A DNA stretch of 64,000 nt from Micromonospora echinospora (lineage in GTDB: Bacteria > Actinomycetota > Actinomycetes > Mycobacteriales > Micromonosporaceae): contig NZ_LT607413.1 of assembly GCF_900091495.1 (NCBI RefSeq), forward strand, positions 3,038,001 through 3,102,000, written 5' to 3'. The notes below the pieces were generated by a model that ran no database searches, was not told the origin of the DNA, and saw only the letters and a program-made list of their open reading frames with translations. A program made the translations under genes and the position numbers. This document shows positions 51,406 through 59,544 of the stretch, in pieces. Position 1 is the first letter of the stretch. Each line of letters opens with the position of its first letter.

Positions 51406-53295
51406 TCAGTCGTGCGGGTGCCGCGCGTCGGAGCGGAGGCTGCGCCGGTCGCCCGGGTCCGAGGGGGCGACGGTGTCCGGCATCGGCTGGCCCAGCTGGG
51501 CGACCCAGTCGACGTACTCCTCGTCCTGGGGGAGCAGGGCCGGCTCCGCCCCCTCCGACCGGCCGCCGGTGCCCGCGCCGGCCGGGGACCGGTCGCGTCG
51601 GAGCAGGCCGCGCAGCTTGCGGAAACCGCCGGTGGCCGAGGCGTCGCCCTGGTCGCCGGCGCTTCCGGCCGCCCTGGGCAAGGGAGCTGCCGAACTGTGC
51701 GTCCCCGGCCCGGTGCCGGTCGACGCGCCGGTGTCGTCCGGGGTGCCGCCGCTCGTCGTGTCGGTGTGTCCGAGCCCCGGCATCTCGCGGGGGGTGGGTA
51801 CCGGGCCGGGTCCCACGTCACCGGCGTACCGGTCCGGGGAGGGGCGCGACCAGTCCAGCCCCCCGGTCGACACGGTCTGCGCCGTGCCGGGCGTACTCGG
51901 CCAGTCCGTCGTGCCCGGCCGGTTCCGGTCGGCGCCGGTGGGCTGGGGGACGTGCCACGGGAGCCGTCCGACCGGCTGGGGCCCGGCCCGGCCGGGCGGC
52001 TCTGCGGTGACGTCTCCGGTCGGCTCCGGCGCGGGTACGGCCGGCTGGGGGATGGTGGTCTCGAACCAGTCGGCTTCGACGTCGTGGCCGGTCGCGCCGG
52101 AAACGGGCGGGGCCGTCCCGGCGGAGCCGGCCGGAGCGGGCGCCGGGTCACTGGTCGCTCGGGTCGGAGCGGGCGCCGGGTGACTGGTCACTCGGGTCGG
52201 AGTGGGTGCCGGGTCGTCGGTCGGTTGGGCCGGAGCGGAGACCGTGTCGTCGGTCGGCCGGGGCGGTGCCGGGACGGGCGGCGGTCCGGGGTCGGCGGGA
52301 AGGGGACGCAGGATGTCGGTCGGCTCGATGGCGTCGCTCCGGGACCGGGTCCGCAGCGGTCGCCGCAGCAGGGCGGCGACGGTCGGCGGTGACCGGCGCA
52401 GCAGGGTGGCGAGGCCCGCCGGTGGCCACCGCAGCAGGGTGGCGGCGTCCAGTTCCGGCCGGCGCAGCACGGCGGCGGCAGCCGCCCCGAGTGCCCCGGT
52501 CGGCACCGCGAGCAGCGCGGCCAGGTAGGGCTTGGACTGGTAGCCGTCGTCCCCCTGTGGCGAACCGGCGAGCAGGTAGGCGACCGCGACCAGCAGTGGT
52601 GCCGCCACCCCGCTGGCGCCGCCGAGCAGCGGGGGCTGGCCGCGCCACCGGGCCACCCCGGCCACGGCCGCTCCGACGAGCAGGGCCAGACCGGGCAGGA
52701 TCAGCACGGCCAGGCGTCCGGCGGTGTCCGGCGCGAGCCAGGCCGGGTCCAGCGCACCGAGGCGTACGGTCGGCAGCTGCCCGACCGCACCGAGCGACGG
52801 TACGACCGACAGCAGCGCGAGCAGCCAGATCGCGGCGGTGGACGCGGCGACGTTCCAGCTCACCGGGGCGTACCGGAGCACGGCGAGGGCGGCGACCGTC
52901 CCGGCCAGTGCGCCGAAGAGGGCGCTGACCGCGACGGTCAGCACCGGGTCTCCGGAGGGCACCTGCGCGTTGCGGGCCGGCAGCATGCACAACGGTGCGA
53001 CCACCGTCGCGCCCAGCGTGGCGGCCACGGCGATGGTGACCTGCACGACGGTGGTTACCGGGAGGTCGGCCCGGCGGGCGTATCGCTCGGCGAACACGGC
53101 TCCGACCATGGTGGCGCCGGCCGCGAACCAGCTCACCCAGACGAGCTGCGCCGGCCAGTGGCCGGGAGCGTCGACGAAGGACCGGGCGAACCGGAGGATG
53201 CCGAGACCGTACGCGATGCCGAGTTGGCCGGCCCCGGCCAGCGCGCTCACCCCGAGCGCCACCAGCAGAGATCTGCCCCAGGTCCGTATGGCCAT
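51406..53295 (-). CDS. Polytopic membrane protein with long Pro/Thr-rich tail
   Basis: 629 residues. Residues 1-290 contain about eight transmembrane helices; the rest is a Pro/Thr/Ala-rich cytoplasmic-looking tail with an 11-residue tandem repeat (DPAPAPTRATS-like) near 365-400, ending in an acidic segment (LLPQDEEYVDWVAQLGQPMPD). No family was recognised. It converges on thiC with three bases between stops. Leader ATG at 53295 lacks a strong ribosome site. Function unknown. Confidence 0.7.
   Translation of the reverse strand: MAIRTWGRSLLVALGVSALAGAGQLGIAYGLGILRFARSFVDAPGHWPAQLVWVSWFAAGATMVGAVFAERYARRADLPVTTVVQVTIAVAATLGATVVAPLCMLPARNAQVPSGDPVLTVAVSALFGALAGTVAALAVLRYAPVSWNVAASTAAIWLLALLSVVPSLGAVGQLPTVRLGALDPAWLAPDTAGRLAVLILPGLALLVGAAVAGVARWRGQPPLLGGASGVAAPLLVAVAYLLAGSPQGDDGYQSKPYLAALLAVPTGALGAAAAAVLRRPELDAATLLRWPPAGLATLLRRSPPTVAALLRRPLRTRSRSDAIEPTDILRPLPADPGPPPVPAPPRPTDDTVSAPAQPTDDPAPTPTRVTSHPAPAPTRATSDPAPAPAGSAGTAPPVSGATGHDVEADWFETTIPQPAVPAPEPTGDVTAEPPGRAGPQPVGRLPWHVPQPTGADRNRPGTTDWPSTPGTAQTVSTGGLDWSRPSPDRYAGDVGPGPVPTPREMPGLGHTDTTSGGTPDDTGASTGTGPGTHSSAAPLPRAAGSAGDQGDASATGGFRKLRGLLRRDRSPAGAGTGGRSEGAEPALLPQDEEYVDWVAQLGQPMPDTVAPSDPGDRRSLRSDARHPHD
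52132..52230 (-). repeat. Three tandem 33-base repeats in the membrane protein tail
   Basis: Units start at 52132, 52165 and 52198 on the plus strand with CGGAGCGGGCGCCGGGT-type sequence. The first two differ at few bases and the third is more diverged. They encode an 11-residue Pro/Thr/Ser repeat in frame. Confidence 0.75.
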
Positions 53296-53453
53296 GTGCG
53301 CACGTTACGGCCCGTCGACCCCGATCGCCACCAAAACGGGGCATCACGCGGCAGGCGCGCCGTCCCCGATGCTCGAAGGTGACGGCAACTCAAGTACCTA
53401 CCCGACGACTACGTCGGTTCGCCGGGGGCGGCTACTCAATCCACCGGTGGTGA

Positions 53454-53747
53454 CTACTTCAGTTCGACGAGCCGCGCGAGGTACGTCGTGTCGCCGACGT
53501 TGGTGAGCATGTGGACCGCACCCGGGTCCCGGTAGACCACGCCGCCGGTGGGCTCGTCGGCGTCGATCCGCGTGCCGTCGACGGTCTGGATGACGTTCTT
53601 CGCCCCCTGCACCGCGATGACCAGGTACGGGTGGTCGTGGCGGTGCAGCGGCTGCTGCTCGCCCGGTTCGAGGCGGATGTGCCAGACCCGGACCTTGTCG
53701 TTCTCCAGGACGATCTCCTGGCCCACCGGGCCCAGTTCCGTGCTCAT
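53454..53747 (-). CDS. Small cupin-fold protein
   Basis: 97 residues, one conserved beta-barrel. It has the cupin-1 element PLHRHDHPYLVIAVQG with His and His in the metal-binding spacing, and a second element with PGAVHMLTNVGD. It lacks the usual Glu of the first motif. It overlaps the oxidoreductase start by four bases, so the two are coupled. It may bind a small ligand or protect a product; the actual role is unknown. Confidence 0.8.
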   Translation of the reverse strand: MSTELGPVGQEIVLENDKVRVWHIRLEPGEQQPLHRHDHPYLVIAVQGAKNVIQTVDGTRIDADEPTGGVVYRDPGAVHMLTNVGDTTYLARLVELK

Positions 53748-54697
53748 CGCGCCTCCAGTTGGGGTAGCACCTCGTTGGCGATCAGGTCGAGGTGGTCCAG
53801 GTCGTCGAGTTCGATCAGGCGCAGGTGGACCCGGGTGGCGCCGATCGCGGCGAACTCACCGAGCCGGTCGACGAGCTGGGCGGGCGAACCGACCACCGAG
53901 TCCTCCGGGGGCAGCGCGCTCTTGGCGTGCAGCGGCTCGGCCCGTCGCCGGGCCTCGGCGTCGGTACGCCCGACCGCCACCACGATCCCGGCGGAGAACA
54001 CCAGCGGGGGGCGTCCCGAGGCGTCCCGGCCGTGCCGGTCGCACGCCTCGCGTACGCGCTCGTACGTCGCAGCGGTCTCGGCCACGCTCCGGAACGGCAT
54101 GTTGAACTCGTCGGCGTACCGGGCGGCCAGCTCAGGGGTGCGCTTCGGGCCCTTGCCGCCGACGATGATCGGCGGACCGGGCACCTGCGTCGGTTTGGGC
54201 AGGGCGGGGGCGTCCACCAGCCGGTAGTGCGGGCCGTCGTGGTGGTACGTCTCACCAACCGGGGTACGCCAGAGGCCGGTGACCACCTCCAACTGCTCGG
54301 CCAGCCGGTCGAAACGTTCCACCACGGGCGGGAACGGGATGCCGTACGAGAGGTGTTCGCGCTCGTACCAGCCGGCGCCGATGCCCAGCTCGACCCGGCC
54401 GCCGCTCATCTGGTCGACCTGCGCCACCATCACGGCGAGCGGTCCGGGCAGCCGGAACGTGGCCGAGCTGACCAGCGTCCCCAGCCGGATCCGGGAGGTC
54501 TCCCGGGCCAGCGCGGCCAGGGTCAGCCAGGCGTCGGTCGGGCCGGGCAGGCCGGGGTCGGCCCCCATCGACTGGTAGTGGTCGGCCCGGAAGAACCCCT
54601 CGAAGCCGGCCTCCTCCACCCGACGGGCGAACCGGAGCTGGTCGTCGTAGGTGGCTCCCCGGTGCGGTTCGACGAAGACGCACACCCGCACGGTCAT
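53744..54697 (-). CDS. LLM-class flavin/F420-dependent oxidoreductase
   Basis: 317 residues with the luciferase-like monooxygenase barrel: RRVEEAGFEGFFRADHYQS near the N-terminus, GGRVELGIGAGWYEREHLSYG for cofactor phosphate binding, and PPIIVGGKGPKRTPELAARYAD. The pattern is like the Rv1855c-type F420-dependent group in Actinobacteria. The cofactor is inferred. Start and stop overlap the ATPase and cupin genes by four bases, so it belongs to the transporter operon and probably acts on the imported compound. Confidence 0.85.
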   Translation of the reverse strand: MTVRVCVFVEPHRGATYDDQLRFARRVEEAGFEGFFRADHYQSMGADPGLPGPTDAWLTLAALARETSRIRLGTLVSSATFRLPGPLAVMVAQVDQMSGGRVELGIGAGWYEREHLSYGIPFPPVVERFDRLAEQLEVVTGLWRTPVGETYHHDGPHYRLVDAPALPKPTQVPGPPIIVGGKGPKRTPELAARYADEFNMPFRSVAETAATYERVREACDRHGRDASGRPPLVFSAGIVVAVGRTDAEARRRAEPLHAKSALPPEDSVVGSPAQLVDRLGEFAAIGATRVHLRLIELDDLDHLDLIANEVLPQLEAR

Positions 54698-55476
54698 TGG
54701 CCCTTCGCCCCGGCCGGCTCCGGGTCCCGCTCCATGAGCAGCTCGTGCAGGTCGGCGCTGACCCGGGCGACGTCGGCCAGGTGCGCGTTGCGGCCGAGGC
54801 TGCGTGGCCGGGGGATGTCCACGTCGACCACCTTGCGGATCCGCCCGGGCCGGGGGCTGAGCACGACCACCCGGTCGGCGAGGAGCACCGCCTCGTCGAT
54901 GGAGTGGGTGACGAACACGATCGTGGCCTGGTTCTCCATGTGCACCCGCTGCAACTCGACTGAGAGCTCCTCGCGGGTGAGCGCGTCGAGGGCGGAGAAC
55001 GGCTCGTCCATCAGCAGCACCCGCGGCTCGGCGATCAGCGAGCGGCAGAGCGAGACCCGCTGCTGCATGCCGCCGGAGAGCTCGTGCGGCAGCCGCTTCT
55101 CGAAACCGGCCAGCCCGGCCACCTCAAGCAGGTCACGGGCCCGTTGCCGGTGCTTGGACCGGCTCCAGCCGAAGATCTCCACCGGCAGCAGGACGTTGTC
55201 CAGCACGTTGCGCCAGGGCAGCAGCGCCGGGCGTTGGAACAGCATCGCGATGTCCTGCCGGGGCCGGTCGATCGGCCGGCCGTCCACCTCGACCTGCCCG
55301 GCGGTGACCGGGAGCAGTCCGGCGATCAGCCGGAGCAGGGTGGACTTGCCGCAGCCGGACCGCCCGAGCACGGCGACGAACTCGCCCTCGGCAACGTCCA
55401 GGTCGATGCCACGCAACGCCTCGACCTGACCGGAGCGACCGGTGAAGGTGCGCGACACCCCCGACAGTCGTATCAT
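54694..55476 (-). CDS. ABC importer ATPase, SsuB/TauB-like
   Basis: 260 residues from ATG 55476 with GGGAGA upstream; the longer in-frame extension to 55665 crosses the promoter region and is rejected. Walker A GRSGCGKST, LFQRPALLPWRNV (Q-loop), signature LSGGMQQR, Walker B LLMDEPFSALD, switch VTHS. It matches ATPases of the sulfonate/taurine/nitrate/HMP importer class. The receptor and permease lie on the opposite strand, divergently transcribed. Confidence 0.9.
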   Translation of the reverse strand: MIRLSGVSRTFTGRSGQVEALRGIDLDVAEGEFVAVLGRSGCGKSTLLRLIAGLLPVTAGQVEVDGRPIDRPRQDIAMLFQRPALLPWRNVLDNVLLPVEIFGWSRSKHRQRARDLLEVAGLAGFEKRLPHELSGGMQQRVSLCRSLIAEPRVLLMDEPFSALDALTREELSVELQRVHMENQATIVFVTHSIDEAVLLADRVVVLSPRPGRIRKVVDVDIPRPRSLGRNAHLADVARVSADLHELLMERDPEPAGAKGQ

Positions 55477-55536
55477 CCGGCGTTCTCCCATCCACGGTAT
55501 TCGCGAGCGACGCAAGGCTAACGGCATTACGTCTGC

Positions 55537-55571
55537 TTGACACCGTCCAGGGTGGACAACAATCTGTTGTC
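55537..55571 (+). promoter_or_regulatory. Importer promoter overlapped by a palindromic operator candidate
   Basis: A consensus -35 TTGACA (55537-55542) with CAATCT (55560-55565) 17 bases later points toward the receptor gene. GACAACA-ATC-TGTTGTC (55555-55571), a perfect 7-3-7 palindrome, covers the -10 box. A repressor bound there would block this promoter. No regulator gene is nearby. The gap of 272 bases holds nothing else identified. Confidence 0.6.
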
Positions 55572-55748
55572 GTTCCGTAACCGGATCCACCTGGTGTCGC
55601 CAAGGTGACTCTCTCGTACGCTGTGCCGGCGAAGAGTCCCCCGCGAAGATGACGCCGGTCCCCACCCCCCCTCACCACGGCGTCATCCGGCTCGACAACT
55701 CCTCCGGTGGCCATCGCTGCCGGTCTGGAAAGGACATGGTGCACGACA

Positions 55749-56780
55749 ATGAGAAGGTTGACCCGCACTGTCGCCGTGGCCGCGTTGGCTACGGCCCTGG
55801 CTCTGGTCTCCGCTTGCAGCAGTGACTCCGACTCCGGCTCCGGTAGTGGCGACGGCGCTTCGATGCGCAAGGTGACGTATCTCACCTCCTTCGGTAACTT
55901 CGGCCGGGATTCCTACGCGTGGGTGGCGAAGGAGAAGGGCTTCTTCAAGGAGGCCGGCTTCGACGTCGACATCAAGCCGGGCCAGGGCACCGGTGGCGTG
56001 ATCCAGACGATCGTCGGTGGTCAGGCGGACTTCGGCCCGATCGACCTGACCGGTGGCCTCCTCCAGCTCGGCGGCGGGGACGACAAGCCCAAGGACTTCG
56101 TCGCCGTCGCGGCCATCCAGCAGCGCACCATGGCCGCCATCGTGACCACCGCTGACAAGGGCATCGCCTCCCCGAAGGACCTGGAGGGCAAGACCCTCGC
56201 CGACACCCCGTCCTCGGTGGTCCGGAACCTCTTCCCGACCTACGCCAAGCTGGCCGGCATCGACAACAGCAAGGTGAAGTGGCAGAACGGCGAGGCCCAG
56301 ACCCTGATGGGCATCCTCGCCGCCGGCAGCGTCGACGGCATCGGCCAGTTCGTCGTGGGCGCGCCCACGGTGAAGGCGGTGACCAAGAAGGAGCCGGTCA
56401 TGCTGCCGTACAGCAACGTGATGACCGACCTCTACGGCAACGCGCTGATCACCTCCAAGAAGCTCGCCAAGGAAGACCCGGAGATGGTCAAGCGCTTCAC
56501 CGCCGCGCTGCTCAAGGGCCTGGAGTACAGCCTCGCCAACCCGAAGGAGGCCGGCGAGATCCTCAAGAAGAACGTCGCCGAGGCCAACCCGGTCTCCGCC
56601 GCCGCCGAGCTGGAGCTGATGGCCGGCTACGTCCGGTCCAGCAACTCGGGTACCGCCATCGGTGCGCTGGACAGCGGCCGGGTCGCCAAGAGCATCGCGA
56701 TCCTCCAGGGCGCCGGGGCGCTCAAGCAGAACATCACCCCGGATCAGGTCGTCGACTTCAACCTCGCGCCGAAGGCCTGA
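55749..56780 (+). CDS. ABC importer substrate-binding lipoprotein, NMT1/SsuA-like
   Basis: 343 residues from ATG 55749. Signal peptide with lipobox LVSAC, so Cys23 becomes the lipidated N-terminus. A Ser/Gly/Asp linker follows, then an NMT1/THI5-like type II receptor fold (YAWVAKEKGFFKEAGFDVDI, TPSSVVRNLF, TLMGILAAGSVDG). Known ligands in this class include alkylsulfonates, taurine, nitrate, nitrilotriacetate and HMP. No TPP riboswitch precedes it, which argues against thiamine precursors. The permease follows after 138 bases. Confidence 0.87.
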   Translation: MRRLTRTVAVAALATALALVSACSSDSDSGSGSGDGASMRKVTYLTSFGNFGRDSYAWVAKEKGFFKEAGFDVDIKPGQGTGGVIQTIVGGQADFGPIDLTGGLLQLGGGDDKPKDFVAVAAIQQRTMAAIVTTADKGIASPKDLEGKTLADTPSSVVRNLFPTYAKLAGIDNSKVKWQNGEAQTLMGILAAGSVDGIGQFVVGAPTVKAVTKKEPVMLPYSNVMTDLYGNALITSKKLAKEDPEMVKRFTAALLKGLEYSLANPKEAGEILKKNVAEANPVSAAAELELMAGYVRSSNSGTAIGALDSGRVAKSIAILQGAGALKQNITPDQVVDFNLAPKA

Positions 56781-56918
56781 CCGATCCACCCGGGGGTGCG
56801 TTCCGCTGTGACCGGCGGAGCGCACCCTCCGCTCGCGCTCCGGCCGTCGGAGCGGGGGAGGCTCCCACTCATGTCCCGGGACACCTCCACCCGACGGACC
56901 GAGGAGAAGGAAGATGAC

Positions 56919-57764
56919 ATGACGGAGTTGCAGGAGCGGGCCGCGGAGCCCGCGACAACCAAGCCGACCCCGGCCCGGGCGGCGGCCCGTCGGCTCGGAC
57001 CCGGGTCGGCGGCCATCGGCCTGCCGCTGCTCGGCGTCCTCATCGCGATGGTCGCGTGGTGGCTGATCACCTCGGTGTTCCACCTCGTCCACCCGGCCTC
57101 GCTACCCCCACCGGAGGACGTCTTCCAGGCCCTCGTCGAGAACCGGTCGGTGCTGCTGGAGGCGACCGGGGCGACCACCCTCTCCACGGTCGTCGGCTTC
57201 CTGCTGTCGACGGTGGCCGGGGTCCTGATCGGGCTGGCGCTGGCCGCCTCCCGACGGGTGGAGCGGATGTTCTCACCGCTGCTGGTGGCGGTCAACGCGG
57301 TCCCGAAGATCGCGCTCGGGCCGCTGCTGGTGGTCTCCCTCGGCTGGGGGCAGAAGCCGATCCTCACCATGGTGTTCCTGCTCTGCTTCTTCCCGATCGT
57401 GCTCTCCACCGCGACCGGGTTGACCACCACGCCGGCCGAGCTCGCCGAACTGGCCCGCTCCCTGAACGCCTCCTGGTGGCAGGCGTTCCGGAAGGTGCGC
57501 TTCCCGGCGGCCCTGCCGCAGATCTTCGTCGGGCTCAAGGTCGCCATGCCGCTGGCCGCGATCGGCGCGGTGATCGGGGAGTTCCAGGCCGGTGAGGCTG
57601 GCCTGGGCTACCAGATCCTCCAGTTCAACGGGGTGGGGGCGTACTCCACCTCGTGGGCCGCAATCGTCCTGATCGCCACGATGAGCATTCTGCTCTACTT
57701 CGCGCTGGTGCTGCTGGAACGGCTGGCCCTGCCGTGGGTCCGCGCCACCACGTCCAGCCGCTGA
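56919..57764 (+). CDS. ABC importer permease, SsuC/TauC-like
   Basis: 281 residues from ATG 56919, with GGAGAAGGAAG upstream; in-frame starts upstream at 56796 and 56871 are weaker. About six transmembrane helices with the coupling-helix motif EAA-like segment (ELAELARSLNASWWQAFRKVRFPAALPQIFVGLK). It forms a homodimeric channel with the SsuB-like ATPase on the opposite strand. It ends in the stem-loop-rich gap before the convergent orphan receptor. Confidence 0.9.
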   Translation: MTELQERAAEPATTKPTPARAAARRLGPGSAAIGLPLLGVLIAMVAWWLITSVFHLVHPASLPPPEDVFQALVENRSVLLEATGATTLSTVVGFLLSTVAGVLIGLALAASRRVERMFSPLLVAVNAVPKIALGPLLVVSLGWGQKPILTMVFLLCFFPIVLSTATGLTTTPAELAELARSLNASWWQAFRKVRFPAALPQIFVGLKVAMPLAAIGAVIGEFQAGEAGLGYQILQFNGVGAYSTSWAAIVLIATMSILLYFALVLLERLALPWVRATTSSR

Positions 57765-57839
57765 ACCCCACATGGTGCCCAACCGGGAACCACGTCGACC
57801 GGCAACCCGACGTCGGCCGTAGACCCCCAGCTCACCGAC

Positions 57840-57909
57840 GGTGTGGCCCACCACAACCGGCGCAGGGACCAAGCCTGACCGCCCGGAGCCGGTTGTGGTG
57901 GGCCACACC
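57840..57909. repeat. Stem-loop element B with conserved 25-base loop core
   Basis: Arms 57840-57861 and 57888-57909 are a perfect 22-base inverted repeat (GGTGTGGCCCACC... type). The loop holds the 25-base core at 57864-57888 that is identical to 48877-48901. It sits between two convergent genes, where a bidirectional terminator is expected. Confidence 0.85.
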
Positions 57910-57916
57910 CACCCAC

Positions 57917-59101
57917 CTACCCGGCGAGCCGCCACCGACCGCCCTGGGCGACCAGCGTGGTCAGGGCCTGGGGCATCAGTCCGGAGTGGTTGTCCGGGGT
58001 CATCCGGATCGGGCCGGAGAGGCCGTCCATCTGGGAGGTCTCCAGCACGTCGCGCAGCCCGTCCCGGTCGACCTGTCCGGGCTCGCCACCGGCACGCAGC
58101 TCGGCGTCCGCGATCAGCTGCACGGCGTCCGCGGCGAACGAGGAGAAGCCGTTGTACCCGCCGAAGCGGGCGGTGTAGTCCCGGAACCACTGCCGGCGGG
58201 CGGCCTTGGCCGGGGTGGTGGCGATGACGTCGTCGATCACCATGGTCTGGGTGAAGACCAGGGTGGCCTGCTCGGCCGAGCGGGCCGAGGCGCCGAGGAA
58301 GAGCTCACCGGCCGCCGCCGCGTCGAGGAAGACCGCACCCTTGAACTTCGCCTTCTGGGCTGCGGTCGTGGCGAGCATCGCCTGCTCGGACGGGGTCCAG
58401 AACACCAGCGCGTCGGGCTCCTCCTCGACCAGCGCCTCCACCGGCGCGGTGACGTCGGTGTCGGTGCTCTTGACCGCTTGGACGGCCGTCATCTTGATTC
58501 TCGCCTTGGTGAACTCGGCGCGCAGGGTGGTGACCCCCTCCCGGCCGTAGTCGTCGTCGCTGTGCAGCAGCGCCGCCTCCTTGACCCCGCGCCGGGTCAG
58601 CTCGGCGGTGAGGGCGTCCGCGCTGTCCGTGGCGTTCGGAGCCAGCTTGAACACGTACGAGCGCTGCGCGGCGGACGCGGAGGTGATCGCGCCCGACGCG
58701 GCCAGGGCGATCGTCGGAACCTTCTTCTCGTCGATGGTGCGGACGGCGTTGACCGCGCACTCGTTGCAACCGCCCATGATGACGGCGGTGACCGAGGCGT
58801 CGTTACCGAAGTCTCCGATGTTGCGCTGCGACTCGGCGGCGTCGGAGCGGTTGTCCCGGACCTTGAGCTCGACCTTCCGGCCGCCCAGGGCGCCGGAGGC
58901 GTTCAACTGGTCGCGCTTGAGTTCCAGGGCGCGCTGGTACGCCTTGCCGGTGGCCGCCTGCGGACCCGAGAGTTCGAGGTCGACGCCGATGACGATGGGG
59001 CTGGTGTCCTGTGGTTCCTCGCCGAGTTGGCAACCGGTGAGCGTGGTGGCCAGGACGGCCAATGCGAGCGCCGCGGTGGTCACGGAGCGGAAGGGGCTCA
59101 A
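57917..59101 (-). CDS. Orphan branched-chain-amino-acid-type receptor lipoprotein
   Basis: 394 residues from TTG 59101 with GGAGG six bases upstream; the ATG frame further upstream is rejected. Signal peptide with lipobox LTGC, Cys24 lipidated. Type I periplasmic-binding fold (Peripla_BP_6): PIVIGVDLELSGPQAATGKAY near the N-terminus, VPTIALAASGAITSASAAQ, DDDYGREGVTTLRAEF. It contains CNEC in GGCNECAVN, a possible disulfide. No permease or ATPase of this class is adjacent, so it may be a solitary receptor, or feed a distant transporter. It is divergent from the conservon. Confidence 0.85.
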   Translation of the reverse strand: MSPFRSVTTAALALAVLATTLTGCQLGEEPQDTSPIVIGVDLELSGPQAATGKAYQRALELKRDQLNASGALGGRKVELKVRDNRSDAAESQRNIGDFGNDASVTAVIMGGCNECAVNAVRTIDEKKVPTIALAASGAITSASAAQRSYVFKLAPNATDSADALTAELTRRGVKEAALLHSDDDYGREGVTTLRAEFTKARIKMTAVQAVKSTDTDVTAPVEALVEEEPDALVFWTPSEQAMLATTAAQKAKFKGAVFLDAAAAGELFLGASARSAEQATLVFTQTMVIDDVIATTPAKAARRQWFRDYTARFGGYNGFSSFAADAVQLIADAELRAGGEPGQVDRDGLRDVLETSQMDGLSGPIRMTPDNHSGLMPQALTTLVAQGGRWRLAG

Positions 59102-59544
59102 CTTGGTCCTCCAGATGGCGGGTGGGCGGTGCCCGATCCCCGCTATTTCCGTCCTCAGTGGAGGAACGGGATGGGTCTGCCGTACGGTGTGCGCGAAGCC
59201 TGCAAAACCTTGCCAATGCCGGGCCCTCGTGGTCAAGCGCGGGTGGCCGGGGCGTTTCGGGATGGCCGTCCCACATGGTGGTGGCCCCGAAGTTTTGCAA
59301 ATGCTCACTGAGCAGAAGCGGACGAATACTGTGGATCATCTGCCCTGATCAGGGCCTTGTGGAAATGAAGGTAATAGTTGACCACTTCAGCGGTTTGGTG
59401 CTCTCCTAACGTTTCCTGTCTCACTGCGGCTTCCCAAACCCGATCTTCTCTGATGAAATCGCGGCCGTGCCGCGCGTGGCGCTGTCCGCTGCACCAGGCG
59501 CGGGTCGGCGGGTCAAGCGTGGAAGAAGCGACGGAGGCGATGTC
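59102..59544 (+). other. Divergent region between orphan receptor and conservon
   Basis: 443 bases with no gene. TGCAAAAC at 59201-59208 recurs inverted as GTTTTGCA at 59292-59299. TTGACC at 59377-59382 could be a -35 box toward the kinase, but no good -10 box is spaced correctly. The receptor probably reads leftward from this gap. Confidence 0.4.

Noticed and set aside
55477..55665. N-terminal extension of the SsuB-like ATPase
   Set aside because: It covers the divergent promoter and operator region. ATG 55476 begins the conserved fold with GGGAGA upstream.
55501..55748. TPP riboswitch before the NMT1-like receptor
   Set aside because: The thiamine link was tested because NMT1/THI5-type receptors can bind HMP, but no CTGAGA or AACCTGATC...GGGTAATGCC elements occur.
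57653..59311. Long plus-strand frame opposite the orphan receptor
   Set aside because: Gly/Arg/Val-rich shadow of the lipoprotein gene, without motifs.
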